From Enterococcus alishanensis (lineage in GTDB: Bacteria > Bacillota > Bacilli > Lactobacillales > Enterococcaceae): a stretch of 64,000 nt of DNA. This document shows, piece after piece, positions 1 to 8,005 of this stretch. Position 1 is the stretch's first letter, and each line of letters opens with the position of its first letter. A program made the position numbers and the translations under genes. The stretch covers positions 19,950-83,949 of the forward strand of contig NZ_JAHUZB010000009.1 of NCBI RefSeq assembly GCF_019218635.1, in the 5' to 3' direction. Below the pieces are notes generated by a model. That model saw only the letters and a program-made list of their open reading frames with translations. It made no database searches and was not told where the DNA came from.

Positions 1-164
1 GATTATTAACATCAGTTTGCGTAACATTAGTGTATCTTCTTGTATCCAACCTTGGAAATCTGTTCTTCGGAGTTAGTGAAACTTTCAGTTGGACGACAAC
101 ACTATGGGAATCTTTATTTTTCTTTATCTTTATATTTTTGCTTTTACAGTTTAAAAAGAAATGA
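1..164 (+). CDS. C-terminal end of a membrane protein (partial)
   Basis: An open frame enters the window from the left (first full codon at base 3) and ends at TGA 162-164, giving about 53 residues. They form two hydrophobic stretches separated by a short polar segment and end in a lysine-rich tail (QFKKK), as in the last membrane segments of an integral membrane protein. The N-terminus lies outside the window, so the family cannot be named. No terminator is evident before the next gene. Confidence 0.5.
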   Translation, partial: LLTSVCVTLVYLLVSNLGNLFFGVSETFSWTTTLWESLFFFIFIFLLLQFKKK

Positions 165-256
165 TGCCTTCCGTTTATTGATTCATTTATATCCGTTGCT
201 TCTTTAGTCTTGGTGGGTAGCTGACATGTCATACCTATCAAAAAGGAGATTTTTTG

Positions 257-559
257 ATGTCAAATTTTGTTAATCCATTCATGGGCCTACTAAGCTTAAT
301 TCTGAATATCTCTGGAATCCAACTAATTCGTGGAAAATGGCTATTTCTTATTGCCGGATATAATACGATGACAGAAAACGAAAAGAAACACTACAATGGT
401 GACACTTTGGGTAAACTTGTAGGTTCATACTTGCTTGTTGTTTCTTTAGTATGTCTTTTCTCTAAAGTCCTCCCTCTAAATTTCCAACTTATTATAATTG
501 TTATATCAACTATTTTTATTTTGTTACTCAGTACCATTTCTACGAAAGGTAAAGTTTAG
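257..559 (+). CDS. DUF3784-like small membrane protein
   Basis: A 100-residue protein with three hydrophobic segments, near residues 5-20, 53-69 and 76-92. The motif AGYNTMTENEKKHYN after the first segment is typical of DUF3784 proteins (seen; the family assignment is from memory). These are small Firmicute membrane proteins of unknown function. ATG 257 is preferred over the TTG one codon upstream because AAGGAG at 242-247 is well spaced for it. It stands alone, about 100 bp before the next membrane protein. Confidence 0.7.
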   Translation: MSNFVNPFMGLLSLILNISGIQLIRGKWLFLIAGYNTMTENEKKHYNGDTLGKLVGSYLLVVSLVCLFSKVLPLNFQLIIIVISTIFILLLSTISTKGKV

Positions 560-672
560 CTAGTTATCTCTTTCTTTAATAGAATGTCCCGCATATTCAT
601 AAATTGGTTTTCACTCAGATTGTTTTCCCATATAATCAATTATATATACGATTTAGAAAAGAGTTGGTTATA

Positions 673-1098
673 ATGAAAAATGAAAAACTGATTGTAAAAC
701 TGAGTTCCTTTTTAAATTTTTTTATTGGTATTGGAGCATTTGTAGGAAGTTTAATGGCGTTTATTCCAGCATTTCATGAAAGTATGGGCTTATCAACGGC
801 CATGTTGCAAGATACTCCTTTTAAAACATTTCTAATTCCAGGTTTATTTTTATTATTTATCTTAGGCGGTCTCAATATTCTTAACGGTATCTGTTACTTT
901 ACACGTCAGGTTGTTGCTTATTTCTTCTCATTTTTTATGGGAGTAATCTTAATGATTTGGATTGTGATACAGTGCCTGCTGCTACAAATGTTACTGCCGA
1001 TTCAGGCTATTTTTTTCCTATTGGGGTTCCTGCAAACATTTTGCAGTGTCTATTCCATCAGAAAACGTCAATTAGTATTTCCTTCTTTAAACAAATAA
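673..1098 (+). CDS. Four-helix membrane protein of unknown function
   Basis: A 141-residue protein with four hydrophobic helices and a basic C-terminal tail (SIRKRQLVF). ATG 673 is chosen because an upstream in-frame TTG at 604 would add 23 residues without a convincing ribosome binding site, while GAGTTGG lies just before 673. I recognise no family. The layout (helix, acidic loop, then three closely packed helices) resembles small uncharacterised Firmicute membrane proteins. Its neighbours are also small membrane proteins, with no shared operon signal. Confidence 0.55.
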   Translation: MKNEKLIVKLSSFLNFFIGIGAFVGSLMAFIPAFHESMGLSTAMLQDTPFKTFLIPGLFLLFILGGLNILNGICYFTRQVVAYFFSFFMGVILMIWIVIQCLLLQMLLPIQAIFFLLGFLQTFCSVYSIRKRQLVFPSLNK

Positions 1099-1255
1099 AA
1101 AAATTGAGTAAAGTAGAAGGATATAGAGAAATTTCAAAAATCTTCATCCAAAAATATCTAAAATTTATTGATAATGAATACTTTCACCCAGAATAATTCT
1201 TCAAAAAGATTTCTAGCGATTTTAAAAAATAGAAAACGATATTGGAGGAAAATTA

Positions 1256-1579
1256 ATGATTTCAATGGAACAATTTGACGAAGTAGAAATGAGAGTCGGT
1301 ACAATTACAAATATTTCTTTGAATAAAAGAGCACGAAAGCCTGCGTATAAAGTTACAGTTGATTTAGGGGAATACGGTAGTAAAAATAGTTCTGCACAAC
1401 TAACTAATTATGAGGCAGAAGAACTTATTGGTAAACAAGTAGTCTGCGTCTGCAGTTTTGCACCAATCAGAATTGGTGACGTTAAAAGCGAGATTAGAAT
1501 ACTAGGCAGTGATACAGATTCTGGCTGCATTTTACTAACATCATTAAGTAAAGTAAAAAATGGTAGTAAGATATTTTAA
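1256..1579 (+). CDS. csaA: CsaA-like tRNA-binding OB-fold protein
   Basis: A 107-residue protein that aligns by eye along its whole length with CsaA-type stand-alone tRNA-binding domains. Visible hallmarks are FDEVEMRVGTI near the N-terminus, RKPAYKVTVDLGEYG in the first third and KNSSAQLTNY. Family knowledge: CsaA is a dimeric OB-fold protein proposed to act as a secretion-related chaperone and to bind tRNA. One difference is the cysteine-rich stretch VVCVCSFAP, where relatives usually have NFPPK-like sequence. GGAGG at 1244-1248 supports the start. The gene is monocistronic and followed by a terminator. Confidence 0.75.
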   Translation: MISMEQFDEVEMRVGTITNISLNKRARKPAYKVTVDLGEYGSKNSSAQLTNYEAEELIGKQVVCVCSFAPIRIGDVKSEIRILGSDTDSGCILLTSLSKVKNGSKIF

Positions 1580-1611
1580 CCTCAACAATTTTAAAAAAAT
1601 ATTTTTAAATT

Positions 1612-1642
1612 ACTGCTTGTCTTCTGACAGGCAGTTTTTTTT
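1612..1642 (+). terminator. Rho-independent terminator after the csaA-like gene
   Basis: CTGCTTGTC and GACAGGCAG form a stem with a four-base loop, followed by a run of T. Confidence 0.8.
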
Positions 1643-1731
1643 CTACAATAGTTTCCATGTATAGACTCAGTTATCTCCCTCGTTAACGGAAATCAATTTT
1701 TTGATATATATATTTTAAAGAATAAGATAGC

Positions 1732-1775
1732 TTGACTTATTTTAATAATGATGTAATATTTGATTAGCCGGCTAA
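1732..1775 (+). promoter_or_regulatory. Promoter with palindromic operator of the MarR-rhodanese operon
   Basis: TTGACT (1732-1737) and TAATAT (1754-1759) are spaced by 16 bp. The perfect 12-bp palindrome TTAGCCGGCTAA (1764-1775) lies immediately after the -10 box, over the expected transcription start. MarR-family operators are commonly TTAG-N-CTAA palindromes, so autorepression by the next gene is the natural reading (inference). Confidence 0.7.
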
Positions 1776-1800
1776 CTACTTTTCGGAAAGGAAGTTTTTT

Positions 1801-2343
1801 TTGGGATATTCAAACTTTTCAGATCGACCTAATATTGAAAGAATTGCTGCTATAGCAAATAAATTCAACTTATCTAGTAATCCAGATTCTGTACATCTAT
1901 ATTTACAATTTCAACAAACCTACAGAGAAATTGAAAAAGAATACAATCAATTACTAGAAAAATACAAATTAAGTGAGTCCAGATTCAGTATTTTAATGTT
2001 TTTATCCATTGCAGAAAATGAAAAGCTGTTGCCTTCAGAAATTGCGGATAAACTTAATGTTACAAGACCAACTGCTAGTAAGTTAATAAAAGGTATGAAC
2101 AGTAAAGGGTTAATAACTATTCAACAATCTTCAACGGATAAAAGAACGAGCTTTATAAAGATAACCTTAGAAGGTAAAAATTTACTTCAAACATTCTTAC
2201 CCTATAACTATCAAGCGGTTGACAGTCTATTTGATGGATTTTCAGCAGAAGAAAGAAATCAGCTTTCTTATTTACTTGAAAAGCTAGCAAATAATAAAAG
2301 TAAATTAAAAAAATTGGAGGATACAAAACATGCAAACAGCTAA
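1801..2343 (+). CDS. MarR-family transcriptional regulator
   Basis: A 180-residue winged-helix regulator. The central part carries the MarR signature: LSESRFSILMFL, then LLPSEIADKLNVTRPTASKLIKGMNSKGLITIQQSSTDKRTSFIKITLEGK, i.e. recognition helix, wing with DKR and the following beta strand. The N-terminal 35 residues are an extra extension. The start is TTG 1801, with GGAAAGGAAG just upstream and no better ATG. Its 3' end overlaps the next gene by 14 bp, so the two are translationally coupled. The palindrome over the promoter suggests self-regulation; the ligand is unknown. Confidence 0.85.
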   Translation: MGYSNFSDRPNIERIAAIANKFNLSSNPDSVHLYLQFQQTYREIEKEYNQLLEKYKLSESRFSILMFLSIAENEKLLPSEIADKLNVTRPTASKLIKGMNSKGLITIQQSSTDKRTSFIKITLEGKNLLQTFLPYNYQAVDSLFDGFSAEERNQLSYLLEKLANNKSKLKKLEDTKHANS

Positions 2344-2698
2344 AATTGACCTACTTGAAACTTATTTAAGTCTATATATCAATCATTTTGAAGTCCTAAA
2401 TCATATGGATACGAAAGACTCTCCATACGTGATTCTTGACGTAAGAAACGCACCCAGCGCAGTTAAAAAGGATCAAATTAAAGGTGCTCTAGCCATCCCT
2501 GCTAAAGACCTACCTTCTAAAGTAAATGAATTAAATAAAGAAAAAACATACGTAGCTTATGACTGGACTTCGGGTACTATTTTAGGAAAACAAGCCTTGT
2601 TAATTCTTTTAAAAGCAGGATTCAAAGCTTACGAACTTGGTGGCGCACTCGAGGGTTGGAAAGGTATGAAGCTGCCAATAGAAACTTTAAACGAATAG
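2330..2698 (+). CDS. Rhodanese-like domain protein lacking the catalytic cysteine
   Basis: A 122-residue single rhodanese domain: YVILDVRNAPSAVKKDQIKGALAIPAKDLPSKV, followed by the active-loop strand and GFKAYELGGALEGWKG, the usual end of the fold. In active sulfurtransferases the loop is CxxGxxS after the strand VVYC; here it reads YVAYDWTSGT, so the nucleophilic cysteine is missing. It is probably a non-catalytic sensor or protein-binding domain rather than a sulfurtransferase. TTGGAGG at 2314-2320 supports the start inside the 3' end of the MarR gene; the pair forms one operon. Confidence 0.8.
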   Translation: MQTAKIDLLETYLSLYINHFEVLNHMDTKDSPYVILDVRNAPSAVKKDQIKGALAIPAKDLPSKVNELNKEKTYVAYDWTSGTILGKQALLILLKAGFKAYELGGALEGWKGMKLPIETLNE

Positions 2699-2707
2699 TT
2701 TAGATTT

Positions 2708-2735
2708 AAACTACTTTTTTCAAGTAGTTTTTTTG
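2708..2735 (+). terminator. Terminator of the MarR-rhodanese operon
   Basis: AAACTACTT and AAGTAGTTT form a stem closed by a short loop and followed by a T run. Confidence 0.75.
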
Positions 2736-2810
2736 CTAAATATTTCGTTAATAGACTCCTATTGATATTGTTGATATATTTAAAGAAAAAAGAAATTGGA
2801 GTTGTTAAGA

Positions 2811-3077
2811 ATGAATATTAATGAGATTTCTTTATTCGCTTTATTCGGAATAATAATTACGACTTTCTTTTTTCTACTTGCACTTTCTATCAATAGAACA
2901 AATGGATTATTTTTTTCACGATTACCAAAGCAATTCTTGAAGGATAGTAATAACCCTCAATACGAGCTAGAACGAGAATTTGGAAAAAAATTCGTAGCTA
3001 TTGTTTTTAAAATCTTCCCTCCCATTTTTCTTGGTTTTGTCTTCATTTTGATTTTATCTTTCTTATTTCATCAGTAA
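2811..3077 (+). CDS. Small two-helix membrane protein, unknown
   Basis: An 88-residue protein with one hydrophobic helix near residues 6-27 and a second near 64-86, separated by a charged loop (NPQYELEREFGKKF). An in-frame TTG at 2796 would add five residues, but GGAG at 2798-2801 fits ATG 2811 better. No family is recognised. It stands alone between terminators. Confidence 0.5.
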   Translation: MNINEISLFALFGIIITTFFFLLALSINRTNGLFFSRLPKQFLKDSNNPQYELEREFGKKFVAIVFKIFPPIFLGFVFILILSFLFHQ

Positions 3078-3179
3078 GTTCGCAATAGCTTCAGTTTACT
3101 GACTCATTTATATCTGTCATTTATTTTTCTCTGATATAATTAAGTAAATCGGAATTTACTGTGAAAGGGGATAATTGTT

Positions 3180-3290
3180 ATGGAAAAAGAAATCAGAAAA
3201 AAATCCAAGGTAGGATGGTATTTGTTATGTTTATCTATTGGAGCAATTTTAGGGATTGTATTGTTTAATAAGATAGGGTGGATATTTTAA
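3180..3290 (+). CDS. Small single-helix membrane peptide
   Basis: A 36-codon ORF, MEKEIRKKSKVGWYLLCLSI and onward, with a lysine-rich N-terminus followed by one hydrophobic helix and ending NKIGWIF. GAAAGGGG lies about 12 bases upstream of the ATG, and GATATAAT at 3132-3139 is a plausible -10 box. A terminator follows. Together these suggest a real small gene of unknown function. Confidence 0.5.
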   Translation: MEKEIRKKSKVGWYLLCLSIGAILGIVLFNKIGWIF

Positions 3291-3318
3291 AACTGATAAA
3301 TATAAATTGTCTACAGCG

Positions 3319-3346
3319 TGAGTCAGTCACTAGACTGACTTTTTTA
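3319..3346 (+). terminator. Terminator after the small membrane peptide
   Basis: AGTCAGTC-ACTA-GACTGACT hairpin followed by T residues. Confidence 0.8.
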
Positions 3347-3545
3347 ATTCAGTAATCTCCGTCATTTATAGAATAAAATCAAAAATTTCTATATTTATAA
3401 AATTTTGAAAATATGATTAAATCAATGATTTTAAGCTTTTTTTGCTAATTTGTAAAACACATATATAGCGGTATTTAATGTTTTGCCTTATATTTTACCT
3501 AAGCTTAAACAGCTTTTTTTCTTTGAAAAGTATTCTATACTTACT

Positions 3546-3576
3546 AAGCCAGACAGCCTATCTGGCTTTTTTTTTC
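3546..3576 (+). terminator. Orphan terminator
   Basis: AGCCAGA and TCTGGCT pair around CAGCCTA and are followed by nine T. No ORF precedes it between 3346 and 3546, so it may end an unannotated short transcript or be left from a lost gene. Confidence 0.65.
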
Positions 3577-3668
3577 GCTGAAATGTTTCTTTAACTGATT
3601 TCTCTAAGCAAAAAAATCCCCTTTCTGGTAAAATTAAACTAAATATTATATTAAACGGAGGGTTATCT

Positions 3669-3977
3669 ATGAAATTAAGTAACTCATTTGAAACCTTTGC
3701 TAAAGAAGCTCCTCAATATCAACAAGCTTTTGCACAATTAGTCGAAACATGGGGTAATATCAGCTCTTTAGAAGAGAAAACAAACCACTTAGCGTATCTC
3801 GCGGTTCTTGCAGCAACGGGAAAAACAAGTGGAATAGCTTTTCACGTCATGTTAGCCAAGAAAGCTGGCGCTAGTAAGGAAGAAGTAATTAGTGCTGTTC
3901 TTGTTGGTCTTCCAGCTATTGGAAATGAAGTGATTAGTGCATTACCAATTGTTGTAGAGGCATATGACAACAATTAA
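3669..3977 (+). CDS. Carboxymuconolactone-decarboxylase-family protein, cysteine-less
   Basis: A 102-residue all-helical protein of CMD/AhpD type: ETFAKEAPQYQQAFAQLVETWG, then LEEKTNHLAYLAVLAATGKTSGIAFHVMLAKKAGASKEEVISAVLVGLPAIG. AhpD-type enzymes use a CxxC motif a few residues before the conserved histidine (CxxCxxxH). Here that region is TGKTSGIAFH, so both cysteines are absent while the histidine is kept. Peroxidase-type thiol chemistry is therefore unlikely, and a different activity or a structural role is more plausible. GGAGGG precedes the ATG. Single gene with its own terminator. Confidence 0.75.
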   Translation: MKLSNSFETFAKEAPQYQQAFAQLVETWGNISSLEEKTNHLAYLAVLAATGKTSGIAFHVMLAKKAGASKEEVISAVLVGLPAIGNEVISALPIVVEAYDNN

Positions 3978-3994
3978 ATCTTTAGTCTTTAGAA

Positions 3995-4031
3995 AACGCT
4001 TAACTTGTGATCTTGAGTTAAGCGTTTTTTT
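3995..4031 (+). terminator. Terminator after the CMD-family gene
   Basis: AACGCTTAACT and AGTTAAGCGTT form an 11-bp perfect stem followed by seven T. Confidence 0.85.
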
Positions 4032-4366
4032 CGCAATATCTCCCACTTAACAATTTGGAAAGTATATTCAGTTGATTTGATGTTTATTGTAGGAAATATT
4101 GAATACTACTATCGCAATAGTTCAAATCTGCTTTAAAATACATGTTTCATCCACTTATTCATCCAAAAATTTCTAAAAAAAAGCATCTTTATCTATCATT
4201 AACTCATAAAGAAATGTAAGCTATAAGTTCCAAAATTCAGTTCTGAATAAACTAGATTATTAACAAAAAGTTACCTCCCCTTAAATTATTTTTAAAAGTA
4301 GATTGTCTTTTCAAAAAGTAATCCATCGAGTCAGTGCCTAGCATATTCTTTTAATTTAAAATATCC
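4032..4366. other. Intergenic region, nothing recognised
   Basis: An AT-rich stretch between convergent transcription units. No ORF with a ribosome binding site, repeat or strong hairpin was seen. Confidence 0.4.
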
Positions 4367-5191
4367 TCATGGCAGTTTAAGCAAAAAGTCTTCGGTTGGA
4401 TAAGAAAAATTGATAGATTTCTTAGTGGGAATAAAATTTAGCCTCAACAACCTTTCTCTCCGTCCAATATCTAACTTGTCCTTTTCACGAAAACTGGTTG
4501 TACTAAGGAAATTACTTGCAAAAAGAAAATTTTCTCTAGCAAAATCTAAAAGTAATCTCTCAATATCCCATCCCCAAAGTGTGGGTAAACTATCTAATAA
4601 CTCAATTGAACTAGCTTTCAAATCGACTATCATCAAGCCCACCACAGTATTTCCAAGGAATGCAACAACAATTTCTCCAGTTGCCATTTTTCTTAAAATT
4701 ACTTTTTTTAATTGCTCCAACGATAGATAAGGAAAGCCATCTTTAATCTGTTTCATCAGATTAAGAATCGATTCTAAGTGTTTTTCCTGAGGTATTTTAG
4801 GTAACAAGTCTGAAGTTTTATAAGACGTAAAATCAATCATTTGAAACGAATCTAAAATTTCAAAAGACTGTTGGTTCTCTCTAAACTTTTTTGGTGTAAT
4901 TTTAAATATTTCAGTGAAGGCCTTAGTAAAGGTTCGTTGTTCTTGATACCCATAATTAAGAGATATATCAATAATTTTATCCTCTGTGGAAATCAGATGT
5001 TTCGCAGCCTCGTTTAACCGCCTCTTTTTCACATAGTCGTAAGTGGTAAAACAGGTCAATTCCTTAAATTCATGTGCTAAGTAATATTTCGAATAGCCAA
5101 TCTCTCTACCAATCTGTTCCAAGGATAATTCTTCAAGAAGATTCGCTTCAATAAAAGAGACGGTAGCTAAAAATGCCTTATTTTTGTTCAT
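4367..5191 (-). CDS. AraC-type regulator with C-terminal acetyltransferase-like domain
   Basis: 274 residues. Residues 1-105 are a double helix-turn-helix of the AraC/XylS family: FIEANLLEELSLEQIGREIGYSKYYLAHEFKELT, then DKIIDISLNYGYQEQRTFTKAFTEIFKITPKKFR. Here the DNA-binding part is N-terminal. The C-terminal half looks like a GNAT-type fold (IVVAFLGNTVVGLMIVDLKASSIELLDSL, later GRRERLLRLNFIPTKKS), an assignment made by pattern only. The start overlaps the 3' end of helD by 14 bp, so it is translationally coupled to that gene. It may regulate the helD unit or the divergent GyrI-like gene. Confidence 0.75.
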   Translation of the reverse strand: MNKNKAFLATVSFIEANLLEELSLEQIGREIGYSKYYLAHEFKELTCFTTYDYVKKRRLNEAAKHLISTEDKIIDISLNYGYQEQRTFTKAFTEIFKITPKKFRENQQSFEILDSFQMIDFTSYKTSDLLPKIPQEKHLESILNLMKQIKDGFPYLSLEQLKKVILRKMATGEIVVAFLGNTVVGLMIVDLKASSIELLDSLPTLWGWDIERLLLDFARENFLFASNFLSTTSFREKDKLDIGRRERLLRLNFIPTKKSINFSYPTEDFLLKLP

Positions 5192-7187
5192 ATAACGCTT
5201 TCCTCCTTATAAGATACAGCTCATGCAGTGCTCTGGTCGCAATGACAAATAATTGGTGTTTCCCCAGCTTTCCAGAATAATTTTCATCACCAGCATTTAT
5301 AACAATCACTCTATCAAATTCTAGACCCTTTGCGAGAACCATTGGGCAAATAATCGTTTTTTCTTCTGTAAAATCTTTTGTATCTTCGGCTAAAACCGGA
5401 ACATCCACATTTTTACGTTTTAAGTTCTCTTGCAAAAGATAGGCTTCCTGTTTAGTTTTTGTGATCAACACATTTTTTGATTTTTTTTTAATCAATTCCA
5501 AAATAACTGTTAACTCATCTTGCATCGTTGCAACCTCAATTTCAACAGGCTGTTGACCATGTCTCAAGACTGGCTCAATCTTTTGATCTCCAATCAAATT
5601 CTTGGCGTAAGACATAATTTCAAAAGTGGAACGGTAGCTTCTATTTAATTGAACAATTGGAGCCCCTCCAAGTAAATTACTCAGATTTTCCAAAGTTAGT
5701 TCTGCAGTTGGTGTTAAAATTTGATTTTGATCGCCGACTAATAAAATAGGACAAGCAATTACCTGACGAATAAATGAGAGCTGTAGCCACGAGTAATCTT
5801 GCATTTCATCAATAATTAAATATTTAATCTCAGTATAATTTGACATTCCTTGATAAAAATATTGAAAATATCCCAGAGCAAACAAATCAGAAAAACTACG
5901 TGTTCTCACCTTTTTAAAGCCTTTGCTTTCCAAAAAATTCTGATAAAGACACTCTGGAGATTTCACAATCAACATATCTTTTAATAGTTTTCTCAGTTTC
6001 CCAGCTGTTGGTCTTTTTGAGGGTTGAAACGGACGCTTCCGTAGGTCTTCAAGAATATCATCTGCAATCAAACGAATTCGTTCCAAAATTGACTGTTTTC
6101 TATAGCCATGAAAACGGGTTAAAATAAAACTTTTATCGTAATGGTACTCATCAATTATTATATCTTTAGGAGATAATATTGATTGTTCAAGAGAGTCGAG
6201 GTATATTTGGATATCCTGCACAACTTTTTTACTATTTAAGTAACTGAGCCGTAAATTACTAGTATTCATCAAAGATTCAGCCTCTGATATTCTTGTTTCA
6301 AAACTTTGTATCTTCGTTTCCTTTTGGATAAATTCATCTATTGTTAATTCTTTAACCGGACTTTCTCCTAGCTCCGGTAACACTTGAGAGATAAAATTAC
6401 TGTACACGTGATTGGGGGAAAGAATCAGAATATTTTCTGGACCTAATCTTTCTCGAAAATGATAAAGCAAAAACGCAATCTTATGAAGGGCAATGGAAGT
6501 TTTTCCTGAACCAGCAGCTCCTTGAATGACTTGGCTTTGAATTTTTTGATCTCTAATAATTAGACTCTGCTCTTTTTGAATAGTTCCAATAATAGTAGAC
6601 ATTTTTCCACCAGTTTGATTAGCTAGTTCATTTTGCAACGCTTGATCGAAAATAGTCATCTCAACTTCTACCGCATATTCGAGACATCCTTTAAAAAATT
6701 TGATCTGCCGTTTTTTATTAATATAGCCTTCAGATAAACCGTTCGGTGTTTTAAACGATGCCTTTCCTAAGTCAAAATCATAAAAAATGCTAGCAATCGG
6801 TGCTCGCCAATCATAGATTACGATTTCATTTTGCATATTCATAAAAGATTGTGCCCCAATATAGATGATTTCAGCCTGCTGCTCTCCTGAAAAAATAAAA
6901 TCCACTCTGGAAAAGTAAGGATTTTGTATAATTTTTTGTAGTTTATCTAATTGTGCGAAGTTGATTTTTTCAGAAATCTGCTGTTGATTTAGAATTCTTT
7001 GATTGGTAAACATTTCATGTGGATCGATCTCCCCTTTATAATCTACTAAATATTGTTGAAACTGTTTAACTTCTTCCTTAGTCGTGGTGTGTTGTTGAAT
7101 AATCACCGATTCACTTTTTCTAATTTCTTGTAATATTTCCAACCAATTCTTTTTTTCTTCCAGAGTAATCTGATCCACAGCACTCAT
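5178..7187 (-). CDS. helD: HelD-type RNA polymerase-associated helicase
   Basis: 669 residues, superfamily 1 (UvrD/Rep-like) ATPase. Walker A GAAGSGKTSIALHKIAFLL is near residue 223, Walker B with DEMQD (LIIDEMQDYSWLQL) near 455, and motif III LLVGDQNQIL follows. The C-terminal motifs are NRSYRST and ATRALHELYLI. The long N-terminal coiled segment and insertion between the ATPase halves match HelD, which in Gram-positives removes or recycles stalled RNA polymerase. It is shorter than B. subtilis HelD (about 770 residues, from memory), so a smaller paralogue is possible. GGGGGAGG precedes ATG 7187. The AraC-like gene is coupled downstream. Confidence 0.85.
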   Translation of the reverse strand: MSAVDQITLEEKKNWLEILQEIRKSESVIIQQHTTTKEEVKQFQQYLVDYKGEIDPHEMFTNQRILNQQQISEKINFAQLDKLQKIIQNPYFSRVDFIFSGEQQAEIIYIGAQSFMNMQNEIVIYDWRAPIASIFYDFDLGKASFKTPNGLSEGYINKKRQIKFFKGCLEYAVEVEMTIFDQALQNELANQTGGKMSTIIGTIQKEQSLIIRDQKIQSQVIQGAAGSGKTSIALHKIAFLLYHFRERLGPENILILSPNHVYSNFISQVLPELGESPVKELTIDEFIQKETKIQSFETRISEAESLMNTSNLRLSYLNSKKVVQDIQIYLDSLEQSILSPKDIIIDEYHYDKSFILTRFHGYRKQSILERIRLIADDILEDLRKRPFQPSKRPTAGKLRKLLKDMLIVKSPECLYQNFLESKGFKKVRTRSFSDLFALGYFQYFYQGMSNYTEIKYLIIDEMQDYSWLQLSFIRQVIACPILLVGDQNQILTPTAELTLENLSNLLGGAPIVQLNRSYRSTFEIMSYAKNLIGDQKIEPVLRHGQQPVEIEVATMQDELTVILELIKKKSKNVLITKTKQEAYLLQENLKRKNVDVPVLAEDTKDFTEEKTIICPMVLAKGLEFDRVIVINAGDENYSGKLGKHQLFVIATRALHELYLIRRKALYEQK

Positions 7188-7333
7188 CCTCCCCCTGATA
7201 ATCTATTTTCGAATAATAAATTTTATCAGAAGCTCGTAAAAAAAGTTGCACCAATCTTGCTAAAAGAATTCGACACAACCTTTCGTTCTTTTTTGTATTT
7301 TCCAATATATATTTTTTAAAAATTTTGTTGGAA

Positions 7334-7383
7334 AGCATTTTAAATGCTGATATCATCAACTTATGGAAAGATTGGCCAATCTT
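7334..7383. promoter_or_regulatory. Two palindromes upstream of the GyrI-like gene
   Basis: AGCATTT-T-AAATGCT (7334-7348) and the perfect 16-bp palindrome AAGATTGGCCAATCTT (7368-7383) lie between helD and the divergent gene at 7410. The second sits just before the ribosome binding site. They are candidate operators or a leader hairpin. Confidence 0.45.
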
Positions 7384-7409
7384 CCAAATATTTTTTTGGA
7401 GGATTTTAA

Positions 7410-7853
7410 ATGGAACTATCAATAGAAAATATGGATTCTGAAACAATATTTTATAAACGACGTATTGGAACATACGGTCCTGAAAACTTTATTCTAATGG
7501 ATACTTTAAAAACACTTATGAAGGACAAAAATGTTTTTAATAACGATACTATTATCTATGGAATAGCCTTAGACAACCCAAACATTACTTCACCACAAAA
7601 CTGTCGATATGATGTAGCTACTAATACTGAAATCTCAAGCAATGAAATTAGTAAAAGAGAATTGCCTTCCGGAAAGTATGCGACATTTCTAATTGATCAC
7701 ACTACCGAAGCAGTTCAATCTTTTTGGAATACATTCTCAGATCATCTTTCAGAGAGCTCACTAGAATTTGATAATTCCAGACCAATACTAGAACGGTATA
7801 AACAATCTTTAGTATCTAATAGTTTATGTGAAATACTTGTACCTATTTACTAA
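7410..7853 (+). CDS. GyrI-like small-molecule-binding domain protein
   Basis: A 147-residue stand-alone effector-binding domain of the GyrI/SbmC/AraC-effector type. Visible features are YKRRIGTYG near the N-terminus, the central IIYGIALDNPNITSPQNCRYDVAT (characteristic strand and PxxCRYD motif), and LPSGKYATFLIDHT leading into VQSFWNTF. Family members bind small hydrophobic or cationic compounds, as effector domains of regulators or as free proteins. GGAGG precedes the start. It is divergent from helD and the AraC-like regulator, which itself lacks such a domain; cooperation between the two is possible but unproven. Confidence 0.75.
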   Translation: MELSIENMDSETIFYKRRIGTYGPENFILMDTLKTLMKDKNVFNNDTIIYGIALDNPNITSPQNCRYDVATNTEISSNEISKRELPSGKYATFLIDHTTEAVQSFWNTFSDHLSESSLEFDNSRPILERYKQSLVSNSLCEILVPIY

Positions 7854-7863
7854 ATCTTTTCTT

Positions 7864-7889
7864 GACAGAATCCATTTTTGGATTCTGTC
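7864..7889 (+). terminator. Hairpin after the GyrI-like gene, probable weak terminator
   Basis: GACAGAATCC and GGATTCTGTC form a perfect 10-bp stem a few bases after the stop codon. There is no T run, so termination may be weak. Confidence 0.45.
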
Positions 7890-7956
7890 TCCACATTATG
7901 TTTCATTACTCAACTCAGACACTTTTTTTCAAGTCTCCTCCTACACAACTACTTTT

Positions 7957-7965
7957 TGCTATAAT
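7957..7965 (+). promoter_or_regulatory. Extended -10 promoter element
   Basis: TGCTATAAT is an extended -10 box (TGnTATAAT) about 41 bases before the proposed start at 8006. No clear -35 was seen. Confidence 0.5.
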
Positions 7966-8005
7966 AAAACTAAAGATTCAAAGTCTTAGGAATGGAGCTG
8001 ATTGC

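Noticed and set aside
957..1196. Open frame of 79 codons overlapping the membrane protein at 673-1098
   Set aside because: It lies in another frame over a better gene, has no ribosome binding site and no recognisable sequence.
7120..7473. Minus-strand open frame of 117 codons upstream of helD
   Set aside because: It overlaps the divergent promoter region and the starts of helD and the GyrI-like gene, and has no ribosome binding site.
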